Below, piece after piece: positions 7,267 to 13,592 of a stretch of 28,490 bases of DNA (positions within the stretch are counted from its first letter, which is position 1; every line of letters begins with the position of its first letter). The DNA lies in NCBI GenBank assembly GCA_964606465.1, contig CAZSGI010000002.1, positions 1 through 28,490 on the forward strand, in the 5' to 3' direction. This stretch comes from CG10-46-32 sp964606465. Its GTDB lineage: Bacteria; Patescibacteriota; Patescibacteriia; UBA2169. Under the pieces are notes generated by a model. It was given only the letters and a program-made list of their open reading frames with translations. It searched no databases and had not been told where the DNA came from. Made by a program: the position numbers and the translations under genes.

Positions 7267-7274
7267 CAGTTGCA

Positions 7275-8738
7275 ATGGCACACGACGTATACGAGTACCC
7301 ACTGCTCAGCCGGTACGCTTCATACCGGATGCAGAACCTCCATTCTCCGGATGTCAAGTTCAGAACCTGGCGAGAGCTCTGGATGGAACTCGCCCGCTGC
7401 GAGAAAGAACTTGGCGTGCTGGTGAAGGGTATTCCCATCAGCGATGAAGCCATCATGCAGATGGGAGAACATCTGGGCATGACCGAAGAGGACTACCGCG
7501 TGGTAGCCGAGATAGAGGCAGGTAACCTCCACGACGTCCAGGCCCACATCCTCCGATTCGGCCAACTCTGCCCGGCGGCCGCTGGCATCATTCACCACGG
7601 CGGCACAAGTTGCTTCGTCACAGACAACACTGACCTCATGGTCATGCGGGAGTCGCTCGGGCTCATCACCGAGCAGCTGGCGCGGGCCATCCACCGCGTC
7701 CGCAACTTCGCATGGGAGTGGCGTCACCAACCAGCGCTCGGCTACACGCACCTACAGACAGCCCAGCCAGTGACGGTTGGTAAACGAGCGGCCATGTGGC
7801 TGTGGGACCTGTGCGAGGACTTCAAGGCGGTCCAGAGAATGCGCGGAGAACTCCTCTTCCGGGGAGCCAAGGGCACGACCGGCACGCAGGACACCTTCTT
7901 GGAGATCTTTGAGGGCGATCAGGAGAGAGTGAAAACCCTTGACCAGATGCTGGCCACAGCTTTCGGTTTCAGTCGCTCCTATCCGGTCACAGGCCAGACC
8001 TATTCGCGCAAGGTTGATCAGCAGGTTCTGGAGGTACTCTCCGGCATCGGCTCCAGCCTCCACAAGATCTTCACCGACCTGCGCCTGCTGCAAGCATTCA
8101 AGGAGATTGAGGAACCTTTCGGCGAAGGCCAGGTGGGTTCCACGAACATGCCGTACAAGCGTAACCCCAGAACTACTGAACGCGGTTGCGCTCTCTCTAG
8201 ACAGACCATCGCCGAGCTGATGGCCGCCTACTTCACCCACATGAACCAGTGGCTGGAGCGCACTCTGGATGACAGCGCCGGGAAACGTATCTACGTTCCG
8301 GCGTCCTTCCTCTGCGCCGATGCAGCGTTGAACATCATCCAATTCCTGTTCGAGGGACTGGTTGTGTACCCAGCCATGATCAACCGGCACCTGCGTGAAG
8401 AGCTCCCGTTCATGGTCACCGGCAAGATCATCGTCGCCATGGTGAGGACCGCGGGCGCCAACCGCCAAGAGTGCCACGAGCGCCTGCGAGTGCTGTCCCA
8501 GCAAGCCAGCGACAACGTCAAGCAGCGCGGCCTGGACAATGACCTCATCACTCGGATCCAGGCTGACAGCTTCTTCGCCCCTATCCGCGGCATGCTCGAC
8601 GAGATCATGGACCCGAGCAAGCTCATCGGACGCTCTCCGGAAATTGTCGAGGAATTCATCACCGAGGAAGTGGACCCCCTACTCGCGCCCTTTGTTGGCG
8701 CTGAATTCATGAAAGAGAGAGCAGAAATTCACGTCTAA
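7275..8738 (+). CDS. purB: Adenylosuccinate lyase, animal-type
   Basis: This 487-residue enzyme cleaves SAICAR to AICAR plus fumarate in purine synthesis and adenylosuccinate to AMP plus fumarate. It belongs to the fumarase/aspartase superfamily: the signature GSTNMPYKRNP lies at 288-298 with catalytic Ser289, and the general-acid histidine is His159 in GYTHLQ. The protein follows human ADSL almost block by block as I remember it. Examples are SRYAS, KFRTWRELW, AAGIIHHGGTSC, DNTDL, RGAKGTTGTQ, TGQTYSRKVD, WLERTLDDSA, EGLVVYP, RELPFM and CHERLRVLSQQA. This is unlike the Bacillus- and E. coli-type PurB. The THxQPAQ motif has Thr for Pro (LQTAQ). A good ribosome binding site precedes it and purC follows 31 bases downstream, so the two act consecutively. 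Confidence 0.93.
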   Translation: MAHDVYEYPLLSRYASYRMQNLHSPDVKFRTWRELWMELARCEKELGVLVKGIPISDEAIMQMGEHLGMTEEDYRVVAEIEAGNLHDVQAHILRFGQLCPAAAGIIHHGGTSCFVTDNTDLMVMRESLGLITEQLARAIHRVRNFAWEWRHQPALGYTHLQTAQPVTVGKRAAMWLWDLCEDFKAVQRMRGELLFRGAKGTTGTQDTFLEIFEGDQERVKTLDQMLATAFGFSRSYPVTGQTYSRKVDQQVLEVLSGIGSSLHKIFTDLRLLQAFKEIEEPFGEGQVGSTNMPYKRNPRTTERGCALSRQTIAELMAAYFTHMNQWLERTLDDSAGKRIYVPASFLCADAALNIIQFLFEGLVVYPAMINRHLREELPFMVTGKIIVAMVRTAGANRQECHERLRVLSQQASDNVKQRGLDNDLITRIQADSFFAPIRGMLDEIMDPSKLIGRSPEIVEEFITEEVDPLLAPFVGAEFMKERAEIHV

Positions 8739-8753
8739 TCCCGCACCCCACCA

Positions 8754-8759
8754 GAGGAG
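8754..8759 (+). promoter_or_regulatory. Ribosome binding site of purC
   Basis: GAGGAG lies ten bases before the ATG at 8770 in the short purB-purC gap. Confidence 0.6.
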
Positions 8760-8769
8760 AAACTGCGCC

Positions 8770-9774
8770 ATGATCTCAAGAGCAGTCATCAGCGCCTGCC
8801 TCGGAACCTGCCTGGAGGAGGCCCGCTTCCCGCAGTGGGAAGCATTCTACACGCGGGGCAAAGTCCGGGACCGGTACCGGATACCTGCAGGCGACGGCCA
8901 TCCGCCGCGGCTCGTGCTCATCACCACGGACCGCGTGAGCGCCTTTGACCGCGGGCTGGGAACCATCCCGCTCAAGGGTCAGGTCCTGAACAGGATCGCG
9001 GCCCACATGCTTGACCAGACCGTGGACATCTGCCCCAATCACCTCATCACCACTCCGCACCCCAACGTCTGGATTGTGGAAGAGCTGGACATGTTCCTGG
9101 TGGAAATCGTGGTGCGCGCCTACCTCACTGGCAGCACGAACACGTCCGTACTTCCGCGGTATATGCGCGGCGAACGCCTGATGTACGGCTACCACTGGCC
9201 CAGGAACCTCACACCGCACCAGAACATCGTGGACGTGTTCGGCCGGCCCATCATCACACCCACCACCAAGACTGAAGTGCACGACCGGCCGCTCACCATC
9301 AGCGGCGTGGTGGAATCCGGCCTAGTTGATGAGGAAACCTGGGTGCGGATGATGGATATCGCGCTGGACTTGTTCGCATGCGGCCAAATTCTCGCCGCCA
9401 AGCAAGGCCTGATCCTCGTGGACACCAAATACGAGATGGGTCGCAACCAGTCCGGGCAGATCACGCTTGGGGACGAGGTTCACACTCCGGACTCGTCGCG
9501 CTACTGGATCGCCGCGACCTATGAAGAACGGCTCGCCGAAGGTAAGGCGCCGGACAGCCTGGACAAGGAATTCCTGCGCCTCTGGCTTAAAGAGCGCGGC
9601 ATCACCGGAGACACTCCGGTCATCCCGCCGTTGGACTACGACATCCGCGTGGACGTGGCCGAGCGCTACATCCAGCTCTGCGAGCGCGTCACCGGCCAGA
9701 CGTTCAAGCCGCAGAATGCGGACGCGGCGGTTCTGGCCGACATCGAGGAAGCAATCGCACCATTCATGTTTTGA
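8770..9774 (+). CDS. purC: SAICAR synthase
   Basis: Phosphoribosylaminoimidazole-succinocarboxamide synthase couples CAIR with aspartate using ATP; its product is a substrate of the PurB encoded upstream. The 334-residue protein shows the ATP-grasp-like family blocks GKVRD (30-34), TTDRVSAFD (52-60) and GTIPLKGQVLN (64-74). VVRAYLTGS (114-122), GLILVDTKYEMG (213-224) and DEVHTPDSSRYW (235-246) follow. Length fits the longer yeast Ade1-like form (about 300 residues) better than the roughly 240-residue E. coli enzyme. A GAGGAG ribosome binding site supports the start. The gene ends at a strong intrinsic terminator, so purB-purC is a closed two-gene unit without the rest of the pathway in view. 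Confidence 0.93.
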   Translation: MISRAVISACLGTCLEEARFPQWEAFYTRGKVRDRYRIPAGDGHPPRLVLITTDRVSAFDRGLGTIPLKGQVLNRIAAHMLDQTVDICPNHLITTPHPNVWIVEELDMFLVEIVVRAYLTGSTNTSVLPRYMRGERLMYGYHWPRNLTPHQNIVDVFGRPIITPTTKTEVHDRPLTISGVVESGLVDEETWVRMMDIALDLFACGQILAAKQGLILVDTKYEMGRNQSGQITLGDEVHTPDSSRYWIAATYEERLAEGKAPDSLDKEFLRLWLKERGITGDTPVIPPLDYDIRVDVAERYIQLCERVTGQTFKPQNADAAVLADIEEAIAPFMF

Positions 9775-9778
9775 CACC

Positions 9779-9797
9779 GCCAGGCACCATGCCTGGC
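9779..9797 (+). other. Short perfect hairpin after purC
   Basis: GCCAGGCA and TGCCTGGC form an eight-pair stem with a CCA loop directly after the purC stop. No U-tract follows; it may stabilise the 3' end together with the terminator 10 bases further on. Confidence 0.5.
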
Positions 9798-9807
9798 CCA
9801 TACCCGC

Positions 9808-9845
9808 GAGGGCGGAGCCTGATACAGGTTTCCGCCCTCTTTTTC
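9808..9845 (+). terminator. Intrinsic terminator of the purB-purC unit
   Basis: GAGGGCGGA (9808-9816) pairs perfectly with TCCGCCCTC (9831-9839). The loop holds a second small stem CCTG-ATA-CAGG, and a run of T follows (TTTTTCTTT). Confidence 0.85.
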
Positions 9846-9852
9846 TTTGTGG

Positions 9853-9858
9853 TACAAT
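9853..9858 (+). promoter_or_regulatory. -10 box of the 97-residue hypothetical gene (leaderless)
   Basis: TACAAT ends eight bases before the ATG at 9867, so transcription would begin at or next to the start codon. The preceding terminator makes a promoter here necessary. The same GGTACAAT octamer precedes dnaB. No good -35 is seen. Confidence 0.5.
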
Positions 9859-9866
9859 GTAACTCC

Positions 9867-10160
9867 ATGAACTTCACCATCCAAAACCCATCCACTCATT
9901 CCCGGAACCTCCTGCGCCGCGCAGGCTATGCGTTGCACGCAAACCGCGAGGGCAAGGCGAGTTATGTCAAACGAATCCATGGTGATGAGTACCCCCGCTT
10001 TCATTTGTACGTGAATGACGAGAAACCGGGCGTAGCGATTGAGCTCTCCTTGCATTTGGACGAAAAAAAACCATCCTACAAAGGGCACACCGCGCATTCA
10101 GGCGAATACGAAGGGTCGCTCATTGAGCAGGAACGGAACAGGATTCTTGGGACGATTTGA
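9867..10160 (+). CDS. Conserved hypothetical protein, about 97 residues
   Basis: The frame is open further upstream, but the ATG at 9867 is chosen because a terminator and a -10 box lie directly before it. The product is small and soluble, rich in charged and aromatic residues. Clear blocks are GYALHANREGKASYVKR (20-36), YPRFHLYV (42-49) and LSLHLDEKKPSYKGHTAH (56-73), then a Glu-rich end. From memory, similar short proteins with an HLDxKxPSY block recur in Parcubacteria genomes, but I know of no assigned function and no recognisable catalytic motif. It precedes dnaB on the same strand with a separate promoter. Confidence 0.7.
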   Translation: MNFTIQNPSTHSRNLLRRAGYALHANREGKASYVKRIHGDEYPRFHLYVNDEKPGVAIELSLHLDEKKPSYKGHTAHSGEYEGSLIEQERNRILGTI

Positions 10161-10230
10161 TTCAGGGGCCGCACGTGCGACTCCGATACCAGTGTGTATT
10201 CACTGTGCACAGGCCGTGAATTCCCTCACT

Positions 10231-10249
10231 CCGATAAAATCGGTACAAT
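10231..10249 (+). promoter_or_regulatory. dnaB promoter -10 box preceded by a small palindrome
   Basis: TACAAT (10244-10249) ends six bases before the dnaB ATG at 10256. It is immediately preceded by CCGAT-AAA-ATCGG (10231-10243), which falls in the -10/-35 spacer and could be an operator. No strong -35 is visible. The geometry predicts a leaderless dnaB mRNA. Confidence 0.45.
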
Positions 10250-10255
10250 ACACGT

Positions 10256-11746
10256 ATGGCAGAATCATCCTACGCTCAAACTACGGAGGAAAGGCTTAGC
10301 CAACAAGCCATCGGGAAACTTCCTCCGCAGAACATTGAAGCCGAACAGTCCGTGCTCGGCTGCATGCTCTTGGACCAGGACGCCGTCCTTAGCATTGGCG
10401 ATGTGCTTTCGCCCGAAGATTTTTACAAAGAAACGCATCGCGTGATTTTCCAATCCATGCTCGCGCTGTTCGAGCGGCGCGAACCCATTGACCTGCTCTC
10501 GCTCACCAACATCTTAAACGAGCGCAAGCAGCTTGGGCTCGTGGGCGGCAGGGAGTACCTGATGGATTTGACCGCGAGCGTGCCGAGCGCCGCGAACGTG
10601 GCGCACTACGCAACCATTGTGCGCAAGAAATCAACCCTGCGCAACCTCCTGTACGCCTCGCACCAGATCACACAGCTCGGGTACGACGAGTCGGATGACG
10701 TGGACGCGCTCTTGGACCGGGCCGAGCAGAAGCTGTTTGCGATCTCCCAACGCTCCTTGCGCCAAAACTTCATCAGCATCAAATCCGTGCTGCACGAGAC
10801 GTTTGAGCGCATCGAAAAACTCCACCAGGGCGACGGCAAGCTGCGCGGCATTTCCACCGGATTTTTTGATCTTGATGACAAGCTCTCCGGATTGCAGGCT
10901 TCTGATCTGATTGTGGTTGCGGCTCGGCCTTCGGTGGGCAAAACCTCGCTCGCCCTGGATTTTGCGCGCCACCTCGCGGTCAGCGAAAAAAAGAGCGTGG
11001 GCATCTTCAGCCTGGAGATGTCGAAAGAGCAGCTCGTGGACCGCTTGCTGTGCTCACAGGCTGGGGTGGAGCTCTGGCGCATGCGCACCGGCAAGCTCTC
11101 GCAGTCCCCCCAGCACGACGACTTCCCCCGCATCGGGCACGCCATGGGAGAGCTCTCCGAGGCGAACATTTTCATTGACGACGCCGCGAACGTCAACATC
11201 ATGGAAATCCGCACCAAAGCGCGCAGGCTCGCGGCCGAGCACGGCGTTGACTGCATCATCGTTGACTACCTCCAGCTGATGGAGGGGCGCTCAAACAAGA
11301 ACGGCGACAACCGCGTGCAGGAGGTGGCGGAAATCACGCGCGCCTTAAAGTCAATCGCCCGCGAACTCAACATCCCGGTGGTCGCGATCTCCCAGCTCTC
11401 GCGCGCCGTGGAGCAGCAGCAGGGGCCGGCCATCCCGAAGCTTGCACACCTGCGCGAATCGGGCACCATCGAGCAGGACGCGGACGTGGTGCTCTTCATC
11501 TACCGCAAGGCTGCGGACCGTAAGTACCGCCTCGATGAGCTCTCACCCGAAGACCGCAACCTTGCCGAAATCCACATCGCCAAGCACCGAAACGGCCCCA
11601 CGGGTGCGGTCAGGCTCTTTTTCAACGAAAAGCTGGTTTCGTTCCAGAACCTCACCAAGCAAGCGCAGCGTACCGCAGGCATCACCCCCCCTCCTCCCGC
11701 GGTACGCGACATGCCGCCCGATGAAGTTGACATACCTGATTTCTAG
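10256..11746 (+). CDS. dnaB: Replicative DNA helicase DnaB
   Basis: The 496-residue protein unwinds DNA at the replication fork as a hexamer. The N-terminal primase-interaction domain begins with LPPQNIEAEQSVLGCMLLD (22-40). The RecA-like C-terminal domain carries Walker A ARPSVGKTS (223-231), Walker B VDYLQLM (336-342) and SQLSRAVEQ (379-387). LRESGTIEQDADVVLFIYR (399-417) and KHRNGPTGAVRLFFN follow. No intein is present. Val replaces the more usual Met in PSMGKT. There is no Shine-Dalgarno sequence; a -10 box six bases upstream suggests leaderless transcription. It is followed at 17 bases by ybaB/ebfC and then recR, a replication and repair cluster. Confidence 0.96.
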   Translation: MAESSYAQTTEERLSQQAIGKLPPQNIEAEQSVLGCMLLDQDAVLSIGDVLSPEDFYKETHRVIFQSMLALFERREPIDLLSLTNILNERKQLGLVGGREYLMDLTASVPSAANVAHYATIVRKKSTLRNLLYASHQITQLGYDESDDVDALLDRAEQKLFAISQRSLRQNFISIKSVLHETFERIEKLHQGDGKLRGISTGFFDLDDKLSGLQASDLIVVAARPSVGKTSLALDFARHLAVSEKKSVGIFSLEMSKEQLVDRLLCSQAGVELWRMRTGKLSQSPQHDDFPRIGHAMGELSEANIFIDDAANVNIMEIRTKARRLAAEHGVDCIIVDYLQLMEGRSNKNGDNRVQEVAEITRALKSIARELNIPVVAISQLSRAVEQQQGPAIPKLAHLRESGTIEQDADVVLFIYRKAADRKYRLDELSPEDRNLAEIHIAKHRNGPTGAVRLFFNEKLVSFQNLTKQAQRTAGITPPPPAVRDMPPDEVDIPDF

Positions 11747-11763
11747 CCGTACCATAAAACCGT

Positions 11764-12057
11764 ATGTTCAACAAACTCAAACAGTTCAAAGAGCTTCGCT
11801 CCCAGGCGAAAACGCTGCAGAATGCGCTCAAGGAGGAACGGGTTACGGTCGAAAAGGGCGGGGTTACCATTACCATGGACGGCAACCAAGAAATCGCGGC
11901 GGTTTCGGTGAATCCGGATTTGCTCTCTCTGGAAAAAAAGCATCAGCTTGAGAACGCCATCAAAGAAGCGAACACCGCGGCCATTGAAAAAACCAAGCGC
12001 ATCATGGCCAAAAAGATGCAGTCAATGGGAGGGCTGGAGAGGTTGGGGTTACAATGA
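11764..12057 (+). CDS. YbaB/EbfC nucleoid-associated protein
   Basis: A 97-residue member of the YbaB/EbfC family of small dimeric DNA-binding proteins. The N-terminal helix (FNKLKQFKELRSQAKTLQNA) is followed by the beta region with GGVTITMDGNQEIAAVSVNP (37-56) and a second helix ending KKMQSMGG. It lies immediately upstream of recR, the usual pairing in bacteria, where it is often found in a dnaX-ybaB-recR cluster; here dnaB takes the upstream place. The start follows the dnaB stop by 17 bases and is preceded by CCGT rather than a Shine-Dalgarno sequence. Confidence 0.9.
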   Translation: MFNKLKQFKELRSQAKTLQNALKEERVTVEKGGVTITMDGNQEIAAVSVNPDLLSLEKKHQLENAIKEANTAAIEKTKRIMAKKMQSMGGLERLGLQ

Positions 12058-12106
12058 CAAATGTCAAAATCTGAAGTGCAAACACTTGACCTTGATTTGA
12101 CATTTG
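12058..12106 (+). repeat. Nested palindromic spacer element upstream of recR
   Basis: Starting at the base after the ybaB stop codon, CAAATGTCAAAATC (12058-12071) is matched by GATTTGACATTTG (12094-12106), an inverted repeat with a single-base length difference. Inside it, AAGTG-CAAA-CACTT (12074-12087) is a perfect hairpin. The sequence is AT-rich in a GC-rich region and resembles short dispersed spacers I recall from CPR genomes. Its right arm supplies a TTGACA at 12097-12102. Confidence 0.6.
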
Positions 12107-12125
12107 GATTTTGAAATTTGGCATT

Positions 12126-12731
12126 ATGGGTTCCCTCCCCCCATCAATCCAGAACCTGGTGGACCATTTCACGACCCTGCCGGGCATCGGGCCCAAGACC
12201 GCTGAAAAGCTGGTGTTTTTTTTATTGCGGGCGTCCGCGAAAGAGCTGCGTGATTTCGGAGATGCGCTCGCGCGCCTTGCGGACAACGTTACCCTCTGCC
12301 GGGAATGCCAGAACGTTACGGACGCCGAACGCTGCTCCATCTGCACGAATCCCCGGCGGGACCGGGGAACCGTCTGCGTAGTCGCCGACCCCCTGGACCT
12401 GATCGCCCTGGAAGAGACGCACCGCTTCCGGGGCGTCTACCACGTGCTCGGGCACAACCTCAATCCCCTGGAGGGCGTCACCCCGAACGACATCCGCATC
12501 AAAGAGCTCGTCGGCCGCATAGAAAAAGCGGATCCGCCCATCAGGGAGGTGATCCTCGGGCTGGACGCGAACAACGAAGGCGAAACAACCTCCATGTACC
12601 TGGCCCGGGTGCTGCAGCAGTACCCCGTTGTGGTCACGCGCATCGGCAAGGGCTTGCCGCAAGGGTCTGACATGGAGTATGCTGACTCCGTAACCTTAAC
12701 CAATGCCCTGGAAGGCAGGCGCGAAATCTAA
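12126..12731 (+). CDS. recR: Recombination protein RecR
   Basis: RecR acts with RecO and RecF to load RecA onto gapped DNA. The 201-residue protein has the helix-hairpin-helix LPGIGPKTAEKL (18-29), a four-cysteine zinc finger (C58, C61, C70, C73 in CRECQN...CSIC) and a TOPRIM domain (VCVVADPLDL, then YHVLGHNLNP). The ATG at 12126 is preferred over an in-frame TTG at 12111 because family members start close to this point. The usual YHVLxG of the TOPRIM domain has His in place of the Gly. It ends 8 bases before a bidirectional terminator. Confidence 0.94.
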   Translation: MGSLPPSIQNLVDHFTTLPGIGPKTAEKLVFFLLRASAKELRDFGDALARLADNVTLCRECQNVTDAERCSICTNPRRDRGTVCVVADPLDLIALEETHRFRGVYHVLGHNLNPLEGVTPNDIRIKELVGRIEKADPPIREVILGLDANNEGETTSMYLARVLQQYPVVVTRIGKGLPQGSDMEYADSVTLTNALEGRREI

Positions 12732-12738
12732 AAACGAA

Positions 12739-12766
12739 AAGCAGCCGCTCCTATGAGCGACTGCTT
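12739..12766. terminator. Bidirectional intrinsic terminator between recR and rplU
   Basis: AAGCAG-C-CGCTC pairs with GAGCG-A-CTGCTT around a CTAT loop, with one mismatch. A T-run follows on the plus strand (CTTTTTATC) and a T-rich run on the minus strand (TTTTCGTTTTT), so it can serve both convergent genes. Confidence 0.8.
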
Positions 12767-12774
12767 CTTTTTAT

Positions 12775-13095
12775 CTAGGCAATAATTTCATCAATCCGAA
12801 CGGCCGTGAACGGCTGGCGGTGGCCGTACTTCTTGCGGTAGCGGACTTTGCGTTTGTATTTGATGACGTCAATCTTCTTGGCTCGTCCTTGCGCAAGGAC
12901 GGCGGCCGCGACCGTGGCGCCCGCGATGACCGGAGCGCCGATTTTTACGTTTTCGCCCGCCTCATCGGCAACCAAGAGCACGTCATTGAAGTCAACTTTG
13001 CCTGTTCCGGCTTCCGCATCAAGCTTCTCGACTTTGATGGTGTCGCCAAGTCTAACCTTGTACTGCTTTCCGCCTGTTCTAATCACTGCAATCAT
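12775..13095 (-). CDS. rplU: 50S ribosomal protein bL21
   Basis: The 106-residue product begins MIAVIRTGGKQYKVRLGDTI, the typical bL21 start, which selects the ATG at 13095 over an upstream in-frame codon at 13116. The C-terminal segment KRKVRYRKKYGHRQPFTAVRI matches the conserved rRNA-binding tail. bL21 binds 23S rRNA domain V/II in the large subunit. Its usual partner rpmA (bL27) is not next to it here. It has its own promoter whose -10 box ends eight bases before the ATG, and no Shine-Dalgarno sequence. Confidence 0.95.
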   Translation of the reverse strand: MIAVIRTGGKQYKVRLGDTIKVEKLDAEAGTGKVDFNDVLLVADEAGENVKIGAPVIAGATVAAAVLAQGRAKKIDVIKYKRKVRYRKKYGHRQPFTAVRIDEIIA

Positions 13096-13103
13096 AATTG
13101 GTA

Positions 13104-13132
13104 ATAGTACACTCAATTGACGGACGTGTCAA
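13104..13132 (-). promoter_or_regulatory. Sigma-70-type promoter of rplU
   Basis: TTGACA (13127-13132), a 17-base spacer and TACTAT (13104-13109) on the minus strand. The -10 ends eight bases before the ATG at 13095, predicting a leaderless or nearly leaderless transcript. The promoter overlaps the 3' end of the DUF192 gene. Confidence 0.7.
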
Positions 13133-13592
13133 GCATTGCTGAATCTCCTATTCTGATGCCATGCGCAGCGACCCAGCCGCTATTAACCTCAAGCGCCATA
13201 TCAGCGGGCGCGTTCGATTGGAAGCGGACGGTTGAGCCGTCCTCGGACGCATACGGAATGTTCTCCTGCATGCCCACCACCGCCCCGTCCGCAATCCAGA
13301 GCACGTCCAACGGGAAGCGCATGCCTTTCATCCAAAAGCTCCGCGGCGCTTTTTCCGGAAACACGAACAGCATGCCGCGGTCCTGCGGGAGCGAGTCGCG
13401 CACGGAAAGTCCTTGAGCCTGGCTCGCGCGCGTATCGGCAACTTCAACCGTCAATCGGCTGCCGCGTATGGTCACGTATGCAACCTCCGGCTCCATAAGG
13501 TCCATGATTACTTGTGCTGCCATCACGGACGCAAAAAGAATTACAAACCCGATGATGGGGATCGCAATGATTTTGAGCGATTGGTGGACCAT
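13113..13592 (-). CDS. DUF192 family protein, membrane-anchored
   Basis: The chosen ATG at 13592 gives 159 residues and starts inside the end of the upstream WecA-like gene (52-base overlap). The longer open frame further upstream is a shadow of that gene. Residues 5-27 (hydrophobic, SLKIIAIPIIGFVILFASV) form a signal anchor or lipoprotein-like export segment. The DUF192 domain follows, with LTVEVADTRASQAQGLSVR, DRGMLFVF, RSFWMKGMRFPLDVLWI and VNSGWVAAHGIRIGD. The family is widespread in bacteria and archaea and usually exported; its biochemical role is unsettled. Confidence 0.88.
   Translation of the reverse strand: MVHQSLKIIAIPIIGFVILFASVMAAQVIMDLMEPEVAYVTIRGSRLTVEVADTRASQAQGLSVRDSLPQDRGMLFVFPEKAPRSFWMKGMRFPLDVLWIADGAVVGMQENIPYASEDGSTVRFQSNAPADMALEVNSGWVAAHGIRIGDSAMLDTSVN

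Larger units (their letters stand above)
6933..7274. other. Gene-free structured spacer between tRNA-Lys and purB
   Basis: This 342-base stretch separates two divergent transcription units and has no convincing coding frame. From left to right it holds a strand-biased tract (pyrimidine-rich on the plus strand) at about 6946-7005. A perfect 13-base inverted repeat (7006-7018 and 7063-7075) follows, enclosing two overlapping small palindromes and a promoter-like pair facing the tRNA. An A-run hairpin (7167-7180) and a long imperfect hairpin (7180-7220) lie in the purB leader, followed by the purB ribosome binding site. Confidence 0.75.

Noticed and set aside
7091..7480. 129-residue minus-strand open frame between tRNA-Lys and purB
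   Set aside because: Begins inside the coding sequence of purB in antisense and has no start signal or family match.
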